Positions 26,055-34,757 are shown, counted from the first letter of the stretch. The stretch: DNA of 42,832 nt from an uncultured Phascolarctobacterium sp. (GCF_937920985.1 NZ_CALDXR010000057.1:1-42832); one strand, 5' to 3'. The notes: generated by a model from the letters alone, not told the origin. Made by a program: numbers and translations.

Positions 26055-28037
26055 TTACAGCGCTGCTTTAACCTTTGCAACCAGGTTTTCAACAGTAAAG
26101 CCGTATTTTTCCATCATTACATCGCCAGGTGCAGAAGCGCCGAAGGTGGTAATGCCCAGAACATTCTTTTCAGTGCCGGTGTAGCGGCTCCAACCGTAAG
26201 GAACACCAGCTTCAACAGCAAATTTAGTTACGCCTGCAGGCAGAACGCTTTCTTTATACTCATCGCTTTGAGCATCAAAAGCATCCCAGCAAGGCATAGA
26301 TACAACGCTAACGTCAATGCCCTCTTCTGCCAGCTTAGCCTGTGCAGCCAGTGCCAGATGAACCTCACTGCCGGTACCGATCAGAACAGCCTTAGCCTCG
26401 TTCTTAGCCGGACTCAGTACATAAGCGCCCTTATGAGCGTTTTCATGGATGGTTGCTGCATAATCGTGCAGAACGGTCAGCTTTTGACGGCTCAGCAGCA
26501 GGCAGGTCGGCTTATGCTTGCTCAGGCAAGCCTGTTGCCATGCGGTAGCAGTCTCCAGAGCGTCAGCCGGGCGGATAACGCTTACGTTCGGAATCAGACG
26601 CAGTGCCATAGTGGTTTCAATCGGCTGATGAGTAGGACCGTCTTCGCCCAGCGCAATGCTGTCGTGAGTCAGTACGAATACAGACTGAATGCCCATGAGT
26701 GCTGCCATACGGATGGTAGGACGCAGGAAGTCAGCGAATACCAGGAAGGTACCGCCGAAGGGAATGAAGCCGCCATGCAGAGAAATGCCGTTCAGAACGG
26801 TACCCATAGCGTGCTCACGAACGCCAAAGTGAATATTGCGGCCAGTTCTGTCCAGCTTGGAGAAGTAACCGCCGGTTTTCATGATAGTTTTGTTGGACGG
26901 GCCAAGGTCAGCACTGCCGCCAACCAGCTCCGGCAGCTGTGCAGCCAGAACCTGGATAATATCGCCGCTTGCCTCGCGGGTAGCGTTTTTAACGGTATCC
27001 TTGAAGATTGCTTCCAGAGCAGTCAGGTTAACCATGGAGTTGCCGGCAATGCGGTCTTCCAGTTCTTTAGCCAGCTCAGGATATACCATTTTATAGTCAT
27101 CCATCAAAGCCTTCCAGGCAGCTTCATTTGCAGCGCAGCCATCCAGCTTAGCAGCAAAATGCTCTTTAACCTCAGCAGGTACATAGAACATTTCCTGCAG
27201 CCAGCCAGCCTTTTCCTTAGTAGCTGCCAGTGCTTCGCCGCCCAGCGGCTCGCCATGGCAGGACGGGCTGTCCTGTTTCGGGCTGCCGAAGCCGATGTGA
27301 GTGCGTACAATAATCAGAGAAGGATGCATGGTATCAGCCTTAGCCTCTTCGATTGCTGCCTGCATAGCGTCAACATCCTCGCTGCTTGCTACGCGCAGAA
27401 CCTGCCAGCCATAAGCCTTGAAGCGAGCTTCAACATCCTCAGTGAAGGCAATATCGGTGCTGCCTTCGATAGTAATTTTATTGTCATCATATAAGTAAAT
27501 CAGTTTGCCCAAGCCAAGGGTACCTGCCAGAGAAGCAGCCTCGCAGGAAACGCCCTCCATCAGGTCACCATCAGAGGTCAGACCAAAGGTGTAGTGGTCA
27601 ACAACCGGGAAATCAGGTTTGTTGTACTTTGCGCCCAGCATAGCTTCTGCAATAGCAAAGCCAACGCCCATAGCAAAGCCGTGGCCCAGAGGACCAGTGG
27701 ATACGTCAACGCCAGGAGTCAGACCGAATTCCGGATGCCCCGGAGTCTTGCTGCCCCATTGACGGAAGTTTTTCAGCTCGTCCAGGGACAGGTCATAGCC
27801 TGCCAGGTGCAGCATAGCATACAGCAAAGCGCTGCCGTGACCCGGAGAAAGGATGAAACGGTCGCGGTTGAACCATTGCGGATCAGCCGGATTATAATTC
27901 ATAAAGCGGTCCCAAATGGTGTACATCAAAGGAGCGGTACCCAGAGGGAAACCAGGATGGCCGGATTTAGCCTTTTCTACCTGGTCTGCTGCCAAAAAGC
28001 GAAGAGTGTTTACACATGCCTGATCAATTTTCTGCAT
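26055..28037 (-). CDS. tkt: Transketolase
   Basis: This 660-residue thiamine-diphosphate enzyme transfers two-carbon units between sugar phosphates in the non-oxidative pentose phosphate pathway. The ThDP motif is GDGDLMEGVS...NKI in the N-terminal third. The conserved histidines are in SGHPGFPLG and LGHGFAMG, and the transketolase motif GEDGPTHQPIE lies in the middle domain. The ATG at 28037 has GGAGG 8 nt upstream; the ATG at 28052 is upstream of that site. It is transcribed alone, between a strong terminator and its own promoter. Confidence 0.98.
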   Translation of the reverse strand: MQKIDQACVNTLRFLAADQVEKAKSGHPGFPLGTAPLMYTIWDRFMNYNPADPQWFNRDRFILSPGHGSALLYAMLHLAGYDLSLDELKNFRQWGSKTPGHPEFGLTPGVDVSTGPLGHGFAMGVGFAIAEAMLGAKYNKPDFPVVDHYTFGLTSDGDLMEGVSCEAASLAGTLGLGKLIYLYDDNKITIEGSTDIAFTEDVEARFKAYGWQVLRVASSEDVDAMQAAIEEAKADTMHPSLIIVRTHIGFGSPKQDSPSCHGEPLGGEALAATKEKAGWLQEMFYVPAEVKEHFAAKLDGCAANEAAWKALMDDYKMVYPELAKELEDRIAGNSMVNLTALEAIFKDTVKNATREASGDIIQVLAAQLPELVGGSADLGPSNKTIMKTGGYFSKLDRTGRNIHFGVREHAMGTVLNGISLHGGFIPFGGTFLVFADFLRPTIRMAALMGIQSVFVLTHDSIALGEDGPTHQPIETTMALRLIPNVSVIRPADALETATAWQQACLSKHKPTCLLLSRQKLTVLHDYAATIHENAHKGAYVLSPAKNEAKAVLIGTGSEVHLALAAQAKLAEEGIDVSVVSMPCWDAFDAQSDEYKESVLPAGVTKFAVEAGVPYGWSRYTGTEKNVLGITTFGASAPGDVMMEKYGFTVENLVAKVKAAL

Positions 28038-28074
28038 CGAGAAAACCTCCATTTTTCCAAAATTATCTAAACTA

Positions 28075-28102
28075 ATTATATCATAAATCGCTATATTGTC
28101 TA
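28075..28102 (-). promoter_or_regulatory. Promoter of tkt
   Basis: On the minus strand TAGACA (28097-28102), a 16-nt spacer and TGATATAAT (28075-28083), an extended -10, give a convincing promoter. The predicted start at about 28068 is some 30 nt before the ATG. Confidence 0.75.
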
Positions 28103-28111
28103 CACTTTTTC

Positions 28112-28142
28112 GTTAAAATTGTAAACTATTTACACTTTTAAC
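28112..28142. promoter_or_regulatory. 31-bp near-perfect palindrome upstream of the tkt promoter
   Basis: Two 14-nt arms (28112-28125 and 28129-28142) match at 13 of 14 positions around a 3-nt centre. The core is TTGTAAAC and TTTACA. It is centred about 25 nt upstream of the tkt -35 element and looks like an operator for a dimeric regulator. No T-tract follows, so it is not a terminator. Confidence 0.55.
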
Positions 28143-28249
28143 TGAATCCCTAAGTGAACGAAATAAAAATGATTACGAAATTCTAAGCAAGCAAACGATG
28201 AAAAATTTTAAAATTCACCAGGGATTCTATAAAAAGTACTAACAATCAA

Positions 28250-28321
28250 CAAACAGAAAAAGCTCAAAAAACGCAGTAACCATGCGCTTTTCGAGCTTTT
28301 TATTCTTTTCCAGCTGTCAAA
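28250..28321 (-). ncRNA. Candidate small RNA or attenuator leader upstream of tkt
   Basis: The promoter at 28328-28356 would start transcription at about 28321, and a strong terminator follows at 28252-28301. The pair defines a transcript of about 72 nt made of a short 5' tail and one 19-bp hairpin. If the terminator is bypassed the same transcript would continue into tkt. No known RNA family is recognised. Confidence 0.4.
28252..28301 (-). terminator. Long-stem terminator between the beta-barrel gene and tkt
   Basis: On the minus strand arms 28283-28301 and 28057-28075 are not involved; the stem is 28283-28301 with 28257-28275, 19 bp continuous when G-U pairs are allowed, loop 28276-28282, followed by TTTTTCTG. 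On the plus strand the same arms contain A-C mismatches, so the minus strand is the functional one. Confidence 0.85.
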
Positions 28322-28327
28322 GTTGGG

Positions 28328-28356
28328 AGTATATTACACTCATAAGTATTTGTCAA
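28328..28356 (-). promoter_or_regulatory. Consensus promoter between the beta-barrel gene and the terminator
   Basis: On the minus strand TTGACA (28351-28356) and TATACT (28328-28333) are 17 nt apart. It lies downstream of the beta-barrel gene yet upstream of the long-stem terminator. Confidence 0.7.
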
Positions 28357-28421
28357 TGGATAAAATTTTAAAAAGCTAAATAGCTAAGCAAGATGTAAAG
28401 ATTTTACAAAAACTACGTTTA

Positions 28422-28441
28422 CTACTACCTAACGGTAGTAG
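28422..28441. repeat. Small hairpin after the beta-barrel gene
   Basis: A perfect 8-bp inverted repeat CTACTACC/GGTAGTAG with a 4-nt loop lies about 37 nt beyond the stop of the beta-barrel gene. On the minus strand no strong T-run follows, so it may stabilise the 3' end rather than terminate. Confidence 0.45.
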
Positions 28442-28477
28442 CATTGAGCATAGCCAAAAGAAAATTTTCACTTCACA

Positions 28478-29467
28478 TCAAAAAGCCCAGTTCAGCTTCA
28501 CGTCCGCCATCAGCTCACGGTCATGCTCGCCTTCGAGCCAGGCGCCCTCCGCCGTCGCAGAAAGGTTTTTTGTCAGCTTCAGCGTTCCGCCCAGCGTCAA
28601 ATGCAGATAATCCTTGTCGATATCCTGCGAGTAGTGTTGCCCAGATTCAGTACCTTTCACTGTGAAACCAAACACAGGTCCCTCACCCGCAAACACACGC
28701 TTATAGCCAAGGCGGACAGCATAATTGCCGTTTTGCAGCTCACGCCGCAGCTCTACACCAGTCTCCCCGGCCAGATAATTATTGTTTATAGAAGCGTGTA
28801 CAAGATCAGGATAACCAGGAATAGCTTGACGATAGCTCTTTTGCATATAGCGCGAGGCCTGCACATTCACATAGGGCGAAACATGATAGGTTTTGCCATC
28901 ATCATGATGCAAATCATACTTATATTCGCCGCCCAGCTCTACAATCTGACCGCGATACTTATCGTCTATGCTCTGCCCATTAACCAGTCCATTATAATGA
29001 TTGCCCAGCTTACCATAGTTCACATAACCATACTGCTGCACAGCACCATGCTGCTTACCCATGTACGCACCAATGCGCCAGTCCTGCTGCAAGGCCTCGG
29101 TGCCGCCGCCATTAAGCTCCGTATGATTATACATGCCATAAATACCAGTGCGCGTCTCCTTGCCCGTATTCATATCCATGCCTACAGCTACAGAACGGCT
29201 TTTGCCACTTACAGCATCATCGCCATAGCTCTCCCATTCGCTAAAAGAACGCAGCCACCAATCCACATCACTGTGCTTCACCTGCGGATTCCAGATAGCC
29301 TGCAAGCGTCCGCCTGCATAGCGCTGCATAGCAGTAGAGCGCTGCACCTGCACTATCTGCGACGTTTGTACCAGCTGCTCATCAGACAGAGTACTTGCCT
29401 GAGCTGCTGCTGCAAGGCTCATGGAAGCCAAAAGTGCTGCTGTAAAAATCTTATAGTTTTGTTTCAT
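28478..29467 (-). CDS. Outer-membrane beta-barrel protein, autotransporter-barrel like
   Basis: This 329-residue protein begins with a signal peptide (MKQNYKIFTAALLASM then an A-rich stretch ending near A-Q-A-S). The rest is a series of alternating amphipathic strands, ending in KLNWAF with a C-terminal Phe, the usual BAM recognition signal. Strand patterns such as GIYGMYNHTE, WRIGAYMGKQ and YAVRLGYKRVF resemble autotransporter beta-domains. The passenger region is very short (about residues 26-60), so it may be a stand-alone barrel. The ATG at 29467 is chosen because the signal peptide starts there. It starts 15 nt after the dut stop. Function and ligand are unknown. Confidence 0.82.
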   Translation of the reverse strand: MKQNYKIFTAALLASMSLAAAAQASTLSDEQLVQTSQIVQVQRSTAMQRYAGGRLQAIWNPQVKHSDVDWWLRSFSEWESYGDDAVSGKSRSVAVGMDMNTGKETRTGIYGMYNHTELNGGGTEALQQDWRIGAYMGKQHGAVQQYGYVNYGKLGNHYNGLVNGQSIDDKYRGQIVELGGEYKYDLHHDDGKTYHVSPYVNVQASRYMQKSYRQAIPGYPDLVHASINNNYLAGETGVELRRELQNGNYAVRLGYKRVFAGEGPVFGFTVKGTESGQHYSQDIDKDYLHLTLGGTLKLTKNLSATAEGAWLEGEHDRELMADVKLNWAF

Positions 29468-29481
29468 AATGCTTTCTTCCC

Positions 29482-29937
29482 TCAATTCTTGCCGGTACTG
29501 CCGAAGCCGCCTGCACGTACAGCCTTCTCCACCTTATCGTCATCGTCAACGGTCAGATAGTTGTAGAAAATGCCCTGTGCAATGCGTTCGCCCTGCGGAA
29601 TCGTCACAGCCTCACTGCCCATATTCAGCAGTGCCACCATAATGTGACCTTCGTTATCAGCATTATTATAATAATCGGCATCAATAATGCCCACGTTGTT
29701 CACGAGCATCAAATGCTTCTTTACAGCCATACTGCTGCGAATATGCAGACCAAGGAATTCGCCGGCCTGCATATAAGCCTTCACGCCTGTCGGCACCAGC
29801 ACCAGCTTGCCCGGCTCCAGCACAACCTCTTCCGCTGCGCTGATATCATAGCCGGCGGAAAGCTCCGTCTTACGCTCCGGCATGGGGAACTCCACCTGCA
29901 TATACTTGGCAACCTTTTCAAAACCACGTGTTTTCAT
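29482..29937 (-). CDS. dut: dUTP diphosphatase
   Basis: This enzyme of about 151 residues hydrolyses dUTP to dUMP and pyrophosphate, keeping uracil out of DNA. The conserved motifs are AGYDISA, RSSM, GIIDADYYNNADNEGH and GGFGSTG at the C-terminus. The third motif is longer than in the Escherichia coli enzyme, a variant I know from other Firmicutes. The ATG at 29937 has AGGAG about 10 nt upstream; a TTG at 29943 with closer spacing is possible and would add two residues. The PNPase terminator lies just upstream, and no separate promoter is visible. Confidence 0.93.
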   Translation of the reverse strand: MKTRGFEKVAKYMQVEFPMPERKTELSAGYDISAAEEVVLEPGKLVLVPTGVKAYMQAGEFLGLHIRSSMAVKKHLMLVNNVGIIDADYYNNADNEGHIMVALLNMGSEAVTIPQGERIAQGIFYNYLTVDDDDKVEKAVRAGGFGSTGKN

Positions 29938-29961
29938 TAGCAACTCACTCCTCCAATTTAC

Positions 29962-29995
29962 AAAAAAGAGCTGTCACAAATGCGACAGCTCTTTT
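29962..29995 (-). terminator. Terminator of pnp
   Basis: A perfect 12-bp stem (29964-29975 with 29984-29995, 8-nt loop) is followed on the minus strand by a T-rich stretch. It lies 11 nt beyond the pnp stop and only 24 nt before dut. Confidence 0.88.
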
Positions 29996-30006
29996 AAATT
30001 CACAAA

Positions 30007-32094
30007 TTATTTTTGCACGCTCTTCATCAGAACAGCCTTGCGGGACAGGTTAATGCGGCCCTTGTTGTCGATTTCAGTAACCTTAACAACAATTTCATCG
30101 CCAACACTTACAACATCCTCAACCTTATCTACATGCTCGGTAGACAGTTGGGAAATATGCACCAGACCTTCCTTGCCCGGCAGAATCTCAACGAAAGCAC
30201 CAAAGTTCATCAGACGGGTAACCTTACCGGTATAAACCTTGCCAACCTCAGCCTCAGCGGTAATGCCCTCGATCATCTCGATAGCCTTATTAGCAGCTTC
30301 GGTGTTAACAGCAGCGATAAATACGCGACCGGTATCATCGATATCAATCTTAGCGCCGGTTTCGTCAACAATCTTCTTGATCATCTTGCCGCCAGGTCCG
30401 ATAACCTTAGCAATCTTATCAGGATCTACATGGATAGTAGTAATCTTCGGAGCATATTTGGACAGCTCTTTGCGCGGTTTGCTGATGCATTCCATCATTT
30501 TGCCCATGATGAATTCACGGCCGCGTTTAGCCTGTGCCAGAGCCTGGGTGAAGATATCCTTGTTGATACCGTCAATCTTAATATCCATCTGGATAGCAGT
30601 AATACCTTTTTCGGTACCTGCAACCTTAAAGTCCATATCGCCCAGAGCATCCTCCAGACCTTGGATATCAGTCAGAATAGTGAAGTATTCGCCATCCTTA
30701 ACAAGGCCCATAGCAACGCCGGCAACAGGAGCCTTAATAGGAACGCCTGCATCCATCAGGGACAGGGTGCTTGCGCAAACAGAGCCCATAGAGGAAGAAC
30801 CGTTGGATTCCAGAACCTCGGATACCAGACGGATTGCATACGGGAACTCCTCTTCAGAAGGAATAACCGGACGCAAAGCACGCTCAGCCAGAGCACCATG
30901 ACCGATTTCACGACGGCCGGGGCTGCGCAGAGGTTTGGTTTCGCCTACGCTGTACGGCGGGAAGTTGTAGTGATGGATATAACGCTTGGTTTCCTCAGCG
31001 CCAAGACCATCAAGAATCTGTGCTTCACGCAGCGGAGCCAGAGCCAGAACGTTCAAAATCTGAGTCTGACCACGGGTGAACAGAGAGCTGCCATGCGGAC
31101 GAGCCAGCAGGCCAACCTCGCAGCTTACCGGACGTACTTCGTCTAATTGACGGCCGTCAGGACGAATCTTATCTACAGAGATAGTGCGGCGAACGATTTT
31201 CTTAACCAGTTTTTGGGTGATGTAAGCAACGTCTTTAGCATTATCAGGATATTTCTCCAGGAATACTTCAGCGATTTCAGCTTTAACCTTAGCAACGTTT
31301 TCTTCGCGCTCCAGCTTGTTAGCATCCATCAGAGCATCTTTGAGCTTTTGAGCACCGTATTCTTCGATTTCCGCAACCATTTCTTCAGGCGGAGCATAGA
31401 ACGGAACTTCCATTTTCTCTTTGCCGATTTCAGCAACGATTTTCTCCTGGAACTCTACGAGCTGTTTGATTACGCCATGACCGAACCAGATAGCGTCCAG
31501 CATGGTTTCTTCGGAAACTTCGTTAGCACCTGCTTCTACCATCAGGATAGCGTCTTTGGTGCCGGCAACAGCCAGGTTCAGTTGGCTGATTTTAGCCTGT
31601 TCAACAGTCGGGTTGATGATGAATTCACCATCAATCAGGCCTACGCGCACACCGGCGATAGGACCTTCGAACGGAATATCGGAAATAGACAAAGCGCAGG
31701 ATGCACCGATCATAGCGGGCATATCCGGAGCATTGTCTGGATCAACGGAAACAGCGGTAGCAACTATTTGTACATCGTTGTGGTAGCCTTCCGGGAACAT
31801 CGGGCGAATCGGACGGTCAATCAGACGGCTGGTCAGGATAGCCTGCTCAGACGGACGGCCTTCGCGTTTAATAAAGCCACCGGGGATTTTACCTACGGCG
31901 TACATTTTTTCTTCAAAATCAACAGTCAAAGGGAAGAAGTCTACACCCTCACGCGGGGTCTTGGTGCCGGTAACGGCAACTACTACGGCGGTATCGCCAT
32001 AACGAACTAATACAGCGCCATTAGCTTGTTTTGCAATCTTGCCGGCTTCAATAGTAAGAGTTCTGCCGCCAAGATCCATGCTGTAACTATGCAT
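30007..32094 (-). CDS. pnp: Polyribonucleotide nucleotidyltransferase (PNPase)
   Basis: This 695-residue 3'-to-5' phosphorolytic exoribonuclease has two RNase PH domains separated by a helical domain. A KH domain (about residues 555-615, with VIGPGGKMIKKI) and a C-terminal S1 domain (about 620-690, VYTGKVTRLMNFGAFVEI) follow. The GRREIGHGALAERAL motif marks the active second core. AGGAGG lies 6 nt before the ATG. The length is normal for the family. Confidence 0.98.
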   Translation of the reverse strand: MHSYSMDLGGRTLTIEAGKIAKQANGAVLVRYGDTAVVVAVTGTKTPREGVDFFPLTVDFEEKMYAVGKIPGGFIKREGRPSEQAILTSRLIDRPIRPMFPEGYHNDVQIVATAVSVDPDNAPDMPAMIGASCALSISDIPFEGPIAGVRVGLIDGEFIINPTVEQAKISQLNLAVAGTKDAILMVEAGANEVSEETMLDAIWFGHGVIKQLVEFQEKIVAEIGKEKMEVPFYAPPEEMVAEIEEYGAQKLKDALMDANKLEREENVAKVKAEIAEVFLEKYPDNAKDVAYITQKLVKKIVRRTISVDKIRPDGRQLDEVRPVSCEVGLLARPHGSSLFTRGQTQILNVLALAPLREAQILDGLGAEETKRYIHHYNFPPYSVGETKPLRSPGRREIGHGALAERALRPVIPSEEEFPYAIRLVSEVLESNGSSSMGSVCASTLSLMDAGVPIKAPVAGVAMGLVKDGEYFTILTDIQGLEDALGDMDFKVAGTEKGITAIQMDIKIDGINKDIFTQALAQAKRGREFIMGKMMECISKPRKELSKYAPKITTIHVDPDKIAKVIGPGGKMIKKIVDETGAKIDIDDTGRVFIAAVNTEAANKAIEMIEGITAEAEVGKVYTGKVTRLMNFGAFVEILPGKEGLVHISQLSTEHVDKVEDVVSVGDEIVVKVTEIDNKGRINLSRKAVLMKSVQK

Positions 32095-32214
32095 ATCTTA
32101 TGCCTCCTATTCTTTTCACACATTGTGTACCTGCATATTATTCGCCGTCAATCAGAAAAATCCTCTATATTTTTACGGCTTTTTAAAATTTTTTTGAAAA
32201 AATTTCTACAACAG

Positions 32215-32259
32215 ACCAAAACAGCCGGCAGGTCTGCCCAAGGCAACACTGCCGGCCGT
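32215..32259 (-). terminator. Terminator of the zinc-ribbon gene
   Basis: On the minus strand an 11-bp GC-rich stem with one G-U pair (32249-32259 with 32221-32231) and an 17-nt loop is followed by TTTT. An A/T palindrome around 32185-32210 follows it; the remaining bases up to pnp show no clear promoter. Confidence 0.75.
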
Positions 32260-32280
32260 CAGAAATACATTTTTACGCCA

Positions 32281-32679
32281 TTAAAAGCCCATAAAAAGAC
32301 GCATAATAAACAAAACTATTGCGCCGACAGCGGCAAAGACAATAAACGTCGGCAGCAAAAAGAAGATAACTGCCACAATGCCGCACAAAATCAGAAAAGT
32401 AATCAGAATGCCGCTGCCGCAGCCAAAGGTATGTACCTTGATATTCGGCGGCACCTGCTGCTGTCTTTCATTATAAGCATCAGCACCGCTGTCATATACA
32501 GCGCCTTCCCTGGCACTTTTGTTTTCCTCTGTGCCTGCGCTCTCGTCTATCGTCACGCCCTCAAAGGTATCGCGCTCCTCCGGACTGAGCACCTGCGCAT
32601 CAATCTTGAACTGATAATGGCAGTACGGACATTCCACCGTGCCGGGAGCAACCTCGTGGCCGCAAAAATCACACTTCAT
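32281..32679 (-). CDS. Zinc-ribbon membrane protein
   Basis: This 132-residue protein starts with a zinc ribbon (CDFC and CPYC, residues 3-6 and 17-20). A disordered, acidic linker (about 30-80) and one or two closely spaced hydrophobic helices (about 88-130) follow, ending in a basic residue and GF. Such proteins are common in Firmicutes and are mostly uncharacterised. It follows the 514-residue protein by 16 nt with GAGGAGG 9 nt before the ATG, so the two are probably co-expressed. Confidence 0.7.
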   Translation of the reverse strand: MKCDFCGHEVAPGTVECPYCHYQFKIDAQVLSPEERDTFEGVTIDESAGTEENKSAREGAVYDSGADAYNERQQQVPPNIKVHTFGCGSGILITFLILCGIVAVIFFLLPTFIVFAAVGAIVLFIMRLFMGF

Positions 32680-32695
32680 ATTCTGGTGCCTCCTC

Positions 32696-34240
32696 TCACT
32701 GCAGCAGCATCAGCAGCAAACCCTCTTCGTTAACGTAACGCGGGTCGTGCGCCTCCAGCTGCAAGGTTTCATTTAGCATATCTATCATCTGCTTCAGCTT
32801 TACATGGTCGGTAGCACGGCACATAGCAAAAACCTGCTTTTCCGTAAAGGTATAAACATCATTCAGCTTCACAAAGCAGTACATAACAGCTGCCGTCCAA
32901 TGCTCAAAATCAGCGTCTGTATTATCAGGCAAAGAATTGCCACAAAGCATAAAATCGCTCCACATGGTACGCATCAGCTGTATATCATAGGCAGAAAAAA
33001 GGCCTGTTCCTCTAAGAGATTCCAGCATTGCCGAGGTCTTGTCCTCAAGCAGCGCCGCAGGCTGATAATCACTTATCTGCGTACTGAAATTAAAGCCCTC
33101 CATACGCACATAGATGGCATACAAAACAGAAACATGGCGCACGAACATCGGATTACGGTTGATGAACTCCTCCCAGCTCATCTCGCCGCTTTGGCGCACG
33201 GCAAACCAGTCTTTCGCCGCACTGACAACCTCGAAAAAGCGTTTACGCGAGGTCTGCGACATCACCAGTCCGCGCAGGAAGTTCATCACCATAGTATTTT
33301 CATAAAAAATATGGCCCATGAAAATATAGCCTTCTGTGTCAATATTATCATCTACCGGCAGCATCAGCGTATATTTTTCATTGGTGAAAATATTTCTGCA
33401 GACATACATTCCCTCCTCCGTGCGTCTTTGCACATCAAAGAGAACCAGCTTTGCCTTAATCAGCTCATTCAAAATATCAACGGAGGTATCCATCTCGGAA
33501 GCATCACGGCAGATTACATCATGGTAATGCTGCAGCGGCGTTTTGTCATCTTCAAGCAAGCGATAGTCAAAAAGAAAATAATCCCAAAAGGTCTGTGAAT
33601 ATTCCTCCGTGCCCGGCTTTTCCTGAACTGTACCGTTCTGAAAAATACCGCCGAAGAGAAAATCGGCCCGCTCCAAATCGCGACGGAACTGCTTCTGCGT
33701 ATAGTAGCTTTGCACATCATCCAGCAAATTATGCATTCTCTCGCCGATATTCAAGTACACCTTCGTCGGCAAATCCGGCGTAGAATACAGATTGTAGCGG
33801 TCATTCCCAGGCAAAAAGCTGCCGTCCTTGCCGACAATCTGCAGTTTTCCGTCAGCCAACAGCTTGGCTTTGGCTTCGGCAGGCGCATTATCACGGGTAA
33901 TAATGCGTTTCTTTTTCATATATGCATAAAACTCCTGCATAACATCCAGGAAATGTGCGATGTTACTCTCCGTTGCCGGGAAGCCGGAAACATTGCGGCA
34001 GCACCAGCCCACGCAGTCAATAAAATCCTCGCGCGACATATCACCGAGAAAGTTCTCGGAATTGCCAAGGTAAATACAAAGAATCGTAATATAATCCCAA
34101 ATCTTGACAAGCTCGCCGTCCTTGGCTCCCTGCCAGGTTTTATAACGCAGGAAATCCTCAGCACAGGCTTGCTGCAGTACCGAATTCCATTCTTCATCCT
34201 GCGTATAAAATTCTTCTATCAAATCGAAAACATTAGTCAT
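32696..34240 (-). CDS. Protein of unknown function, 514 residues
   Basis: I do not recognise this protein. It is soluble, acidic and mostly helical by composition, with no signal peptide, membrane helix or catalytic motif that I can name. Cysteines are scattered rather than clustered, apart from WCCRN near residue 100. Codon and base use resemble its neighbours, so it is unlikely to be a recent import. It has GGAG upstream of the ATG, its own extended -10 promoter, and a zinc-ribbon membrane protein directly downstream. It could be a lineage-restricted Negativicutes family. Confidence 0.75.
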   Translation of the reverse strand: MTNVFDLIEEFYTQDEEWNSVLQQACAEDFLRYKTWQGAKDGELVKIWDYITILCIYLGNSENFLGDMSREDFIDCVGWCCRNVSGFPATESNIAHFLDVMQEFYAYMKKKRIITRDNAPAEAKAKLLADGKLQIVGKDGSFLPGNDRYNLYSTPDLPTKVYLNIGERMHNLLDDVQSYYTQKQFRRDLERADFLFGGIFQNGTVQEKPGTEEYSQTFWDYFLFDYRLLEDDKTPLQHYHDVICRDASEMDTSVDILNELIKAKLVLFDVQRRTEEGMYVCRNIFTNEKYTLMLPVDDNIDTEGYIFMGHIFYENTMVMNFLRGLVMSQTSRKRFFEVVSAAKDWFAVRQSGEMSWEEFINRNPMFVRHVSVLYAIYVRMEGFNFSTQISDYQPAALLEDKTSAMLESLRGTGLFSAYDIQLMRTMWSDFMLCGNSLPDNTDADFEHWTAAVMYCFVKLNDVYTFTEKQVFAMCRATDHVKLKQMIDMLNETLQLEAHDPRYVNEEGLLLMLLQ

Positions 34241-34272
34241 TTTTTCTCCATTCTCTGACGTATTATGGAGAT

Positions 34273-34281
34273 ATTATACCA
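34273..34281 (-). promoter_or_regulatory. Extended -10 promoter of the 514-residue protein gene
   Basis: On the minus strand TGGTATAAT (preceded by TG, as at asp23) is an extended -10 element. The -35 region is weak. It lies between the larC stop and the next gene, about 32 nt before the ATG. Confidence 0.55.
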
Positions 34282-34292
34282 CACTTTTGTGG

Positions 34293-34757
34293 CTAATTTA
34301 TGTTTTTTTGCGCCAGCTGTGCCGCCAGATAGATATCCTGCAGCGGCACTCCCTGCTCCTGCGCCAGTTTGGCAGCGCTGTCATATTCAACATAACAGCG
34401 TTCGCCGTTCTCCAGCAGGCAGCGCTTCACCGCTACATCACCGTAAGCAGTGTGCACCACATCCCTGCGACGCGGCAGCACAGTGCGTTCCATGCGCGCA
34501 CAACGGATACCGATGGTTGTCGTTTCCGCAAAAATCAGCGCTTCCAGCTTCGCTCTGTCCTCCTCGCGGCAGATAACAGTAAGCTCCCACGCCGGACGGT
34601 TCTTCTTCATAAACACCGGATGATAATGAGCATCCAGCGCGCCTGACGCCAACAAGCGCTCCAGCGTGTAGCCCAAAAGCTCGCCGCTGCAGTCATCAAT
34701 ATCAGACTGCAGCTGGCAGATGCAATCTGTCTGCAAAGCATTGCTATTTACAGAGTT
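34293..34757 (-). CDS. larC: LarC C-terminal part (larC2), reached by -1 frameshift
   Basis: This is the C-terminal domain of the nickel insertase LarC. The family motif SDIDDCSGELLGYTLERLLASG and the MKKNRPAWELTVICREED segment (each cited here only to locate the domain) match LarC C-termini. The frame is open from the last A of the A10 run, about 20 codons ahead of the first plausible start (a TTG at 34736 with no ribosome binding site). Independent initiation is therefore unlikely. A -1 shift on the run would give a fused protein of about 470 residues. It ends just before the extended -10 promoter of the next gene. Confidence 0.85.
   Translation of the reverse strand, partial: NSVNSNALQTDCICQLQSDIDDCSGELLGYTLERLLASGALDAHYHPVFMKKNRPAWELTVICREEDRAKLEALIFAETTTIGIRCARMERTVLPRRRDVVHTAYGDVAVKRCLLENGERCYVEYDSAAKLAQEQGVPLQDIYLAAQLAQKNIN

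Noticed and set aside
25926..27494. 522-codon plus-strand open frame opposite tkt
   Set aside because: It is the antisense of transketolase; the real gene has all family motifs.
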